From: Clostridia bacterium
Lineage (GTDB): Bacteria; Bacillota; Clostridia; Oscillospirales; Butyricicoccaceae
DNA length: 6,864 nucleotides
NCBI GenBank assembly: GCA_017407765.1
Contig: JAFQVZ010000192.1
Coordinates: forward strand, 1-6,864
Direction of reading: 5' to 3'
The position numbers were made by a program, and so were the translations under genes. Position 1 is the stretch's first letter. Each line of letters starts with the position of its first letter. The notes beneath the pieces were generated by a model that saw only the letters and a program-made list of their open reading frames with translations, ran no database searches and was not told where the DNA came from. Shown here one piece after another: positions 6,144-6,864 of the stretch.

Positions 6144-6857
6144 TCATTCCTCCTCTCTGGGTACTACAACGGCCTGAGGATCATCTGACGGGCCGTCGTA
6201 AACGATCTTGCCGTCGGAAAGCCTTATAATGCGCTTTGCCTTGACGGCTATTGAATTATCGTGGGTGATAAGGACTATGGTTCTGCCGTCGCGGTTAAGC
6301 TCCTGCAGAAATGCCAGCACCTCGCGTCCCGTTCTTGAGTCCAGGGCGCCGGTAGGCTCGTCGGCCAGTATTACCGAGGGGTCGCCTGCCAGCGCACGGG
6401 CAATGGATACTCTCTGCTGCTGTCCGCCAGAAAGCTGATTGGGTCGGTTCTTGGCCTTATCGGTCAGGCCTACCCTTTCAAGAGCCTTCATTGCGGCCGC
6501 ACGACGCTCGGATGCACTCATGCCCGAATAGAGCAGCGGAAGCTCGACGTTTTCGACAACATTGAGCTTGGGTATGAGGTTATACTGCTGAAAGATAAAG
6601 CCGATAAACCGGTTTCTGATGGATGCCTGCATATCGTCGTCCATAGTGGAAACATCTATGCCGTTAAGTGTATAGGTTCCCGATGTGGGAACGTCAAGGC
6701 ATCCGATTATATTCATGCAGGTCGACTTACCCGAACCCGACTGTCCGACGATTGCGACAAACTCGCCCTCTTCAATATTAATGCTGACCCCGTCAAGAGC
6801 GCGCACAACACTGTCGCCCATATGATAGAGCTTATATATATCCCTGAGTTCGATCAT
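6144..6857 (-). CDS. ABC transporter ATP-binding protein, MacB/LolD/YknY type
   Basis: 237 residues with every catalytic motif of an active ABC ATPase. These are Walker A GQSGSGKST (38-46, Lys44), Q-loop at Gln90 (IFQQYNL), signature LSGGQQQR (142-149), Walker B VILADEPTGALD (162-173, catalytic Glu167), and switch His199 in ITHD. The phrases FQQYNLIPKLNVVENV and DEPTGALDS are typical of the MacB/LolD/FtsE subfamily. It powers the adjacent permease as a homodimer in the cytoplasm. The ATG at 6857 begins the usual MIELRDIYK N-terminus. Only seven bases remain upstream (GGAGCCT on the - strand); the GGAG is a usable but rather close ribosome binding site. No promoter is visible, so the operon probably continues past the right edge, where such gene pairs commonly follow an HlyD/MacA-like adaptor gene. 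Confidence 0.95.
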   Translation of the reverse strand: MIELRDIYKLYHMGDSVVRALDGVSINIEEGEFVAIVGQSGSGKSTCMNIIGCLDVPTSGTYTLNGIDVSTMDDDMQASIRNRFIGFIFQQYNLIPKLNVVENVELPLLYSGMSASERRAAAMKALERVGLTDKAKNRPNQLSGGQQQRVSIARALAGDPSVILADEPTGALDSRTGREVLAFLQELNRDGRTIVLITHDNSIAVKAKRIIRLSDGKIVYDGPSDDPQAVVVPREEE

Positions 6858-6864
6858 AGGCTCC

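Noticed and set aside
1..6864. CRISPR array, tRNA, rRNA, insertion sequence or attachment site
   Set aside because: No direct repeats with regular spacers, no transposase or integrase motifs, and no cloverleaf were noticed; nearly all of the window is occupied by protein genes.

Overview
The window looks like a chromosomal segment of a Gram-positive, Clostridia-type Firmicute, possibly a gut Oscillospiraceae relative. The evidence is an S-layer-homology (SLH) protein with a Gram-positive-style signal peptide, strong GGAGG ribosome binding sites throughout, a clostridial-style ECF sigma/membrane anti-sigma pair, a flotillin, and a split MacB-like ABC transporter resembling Bacillus YknYZ. Species cannot be fixed from the sequence alone.

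Layout: The left edge (1-405, + strand) is the C-terminal third or so of a flotillin-like SPFH scaffold protein. It converges on a TSUP/TauE-SafE family membrane transporter (483-1253, - strand), and the two share a bidirectional hairpin terminator at 426-459. Next comes a two-gene - strand cassette: an ECF sigma factor (2418-2978) overlapping by GTGA with a single-pass membrane protein that is its probable anti-sigma factor (1351-2421). The cassette has its own near-consensus housekeeping promoter (3033-3062) and terminator (1317-1344). The right half is one - strand operon read from the right edge: ABC ATPase (6144-6857), MacB-type permease (4967-6142), then a secreted SLH protein (start best placed at 4953, end 3100), closed by a terminator at 3061-3095.

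How they fit together: The ATPase and permease make a MacB/YknYZ-type transporter, and a membrane-fusion/adaptor gene would be expected just beyond the right edge. The SLH protein follows the permease stop by 13 nt, so it is almost certainly co-transcribed and may be a wall-anchored partner or an envelope-maintenance protein expressed with it. Its C-terminal two-thirds appears to consist of five diverged modules of about 70 residues, which is the most interesting structure I see. The sigma/anti-sigma cassette is visibly lower in G+C than both sides in the lines I hand-counted (about 40-45% against 57-63%) and could be a separately acquired signalling module. Nothing here is clearly a wholly new system, a mobile element, a CRISPR array or an RNA gene. 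All intergenic gaps are under 130 bases and are accounted for by promoters and terminators.
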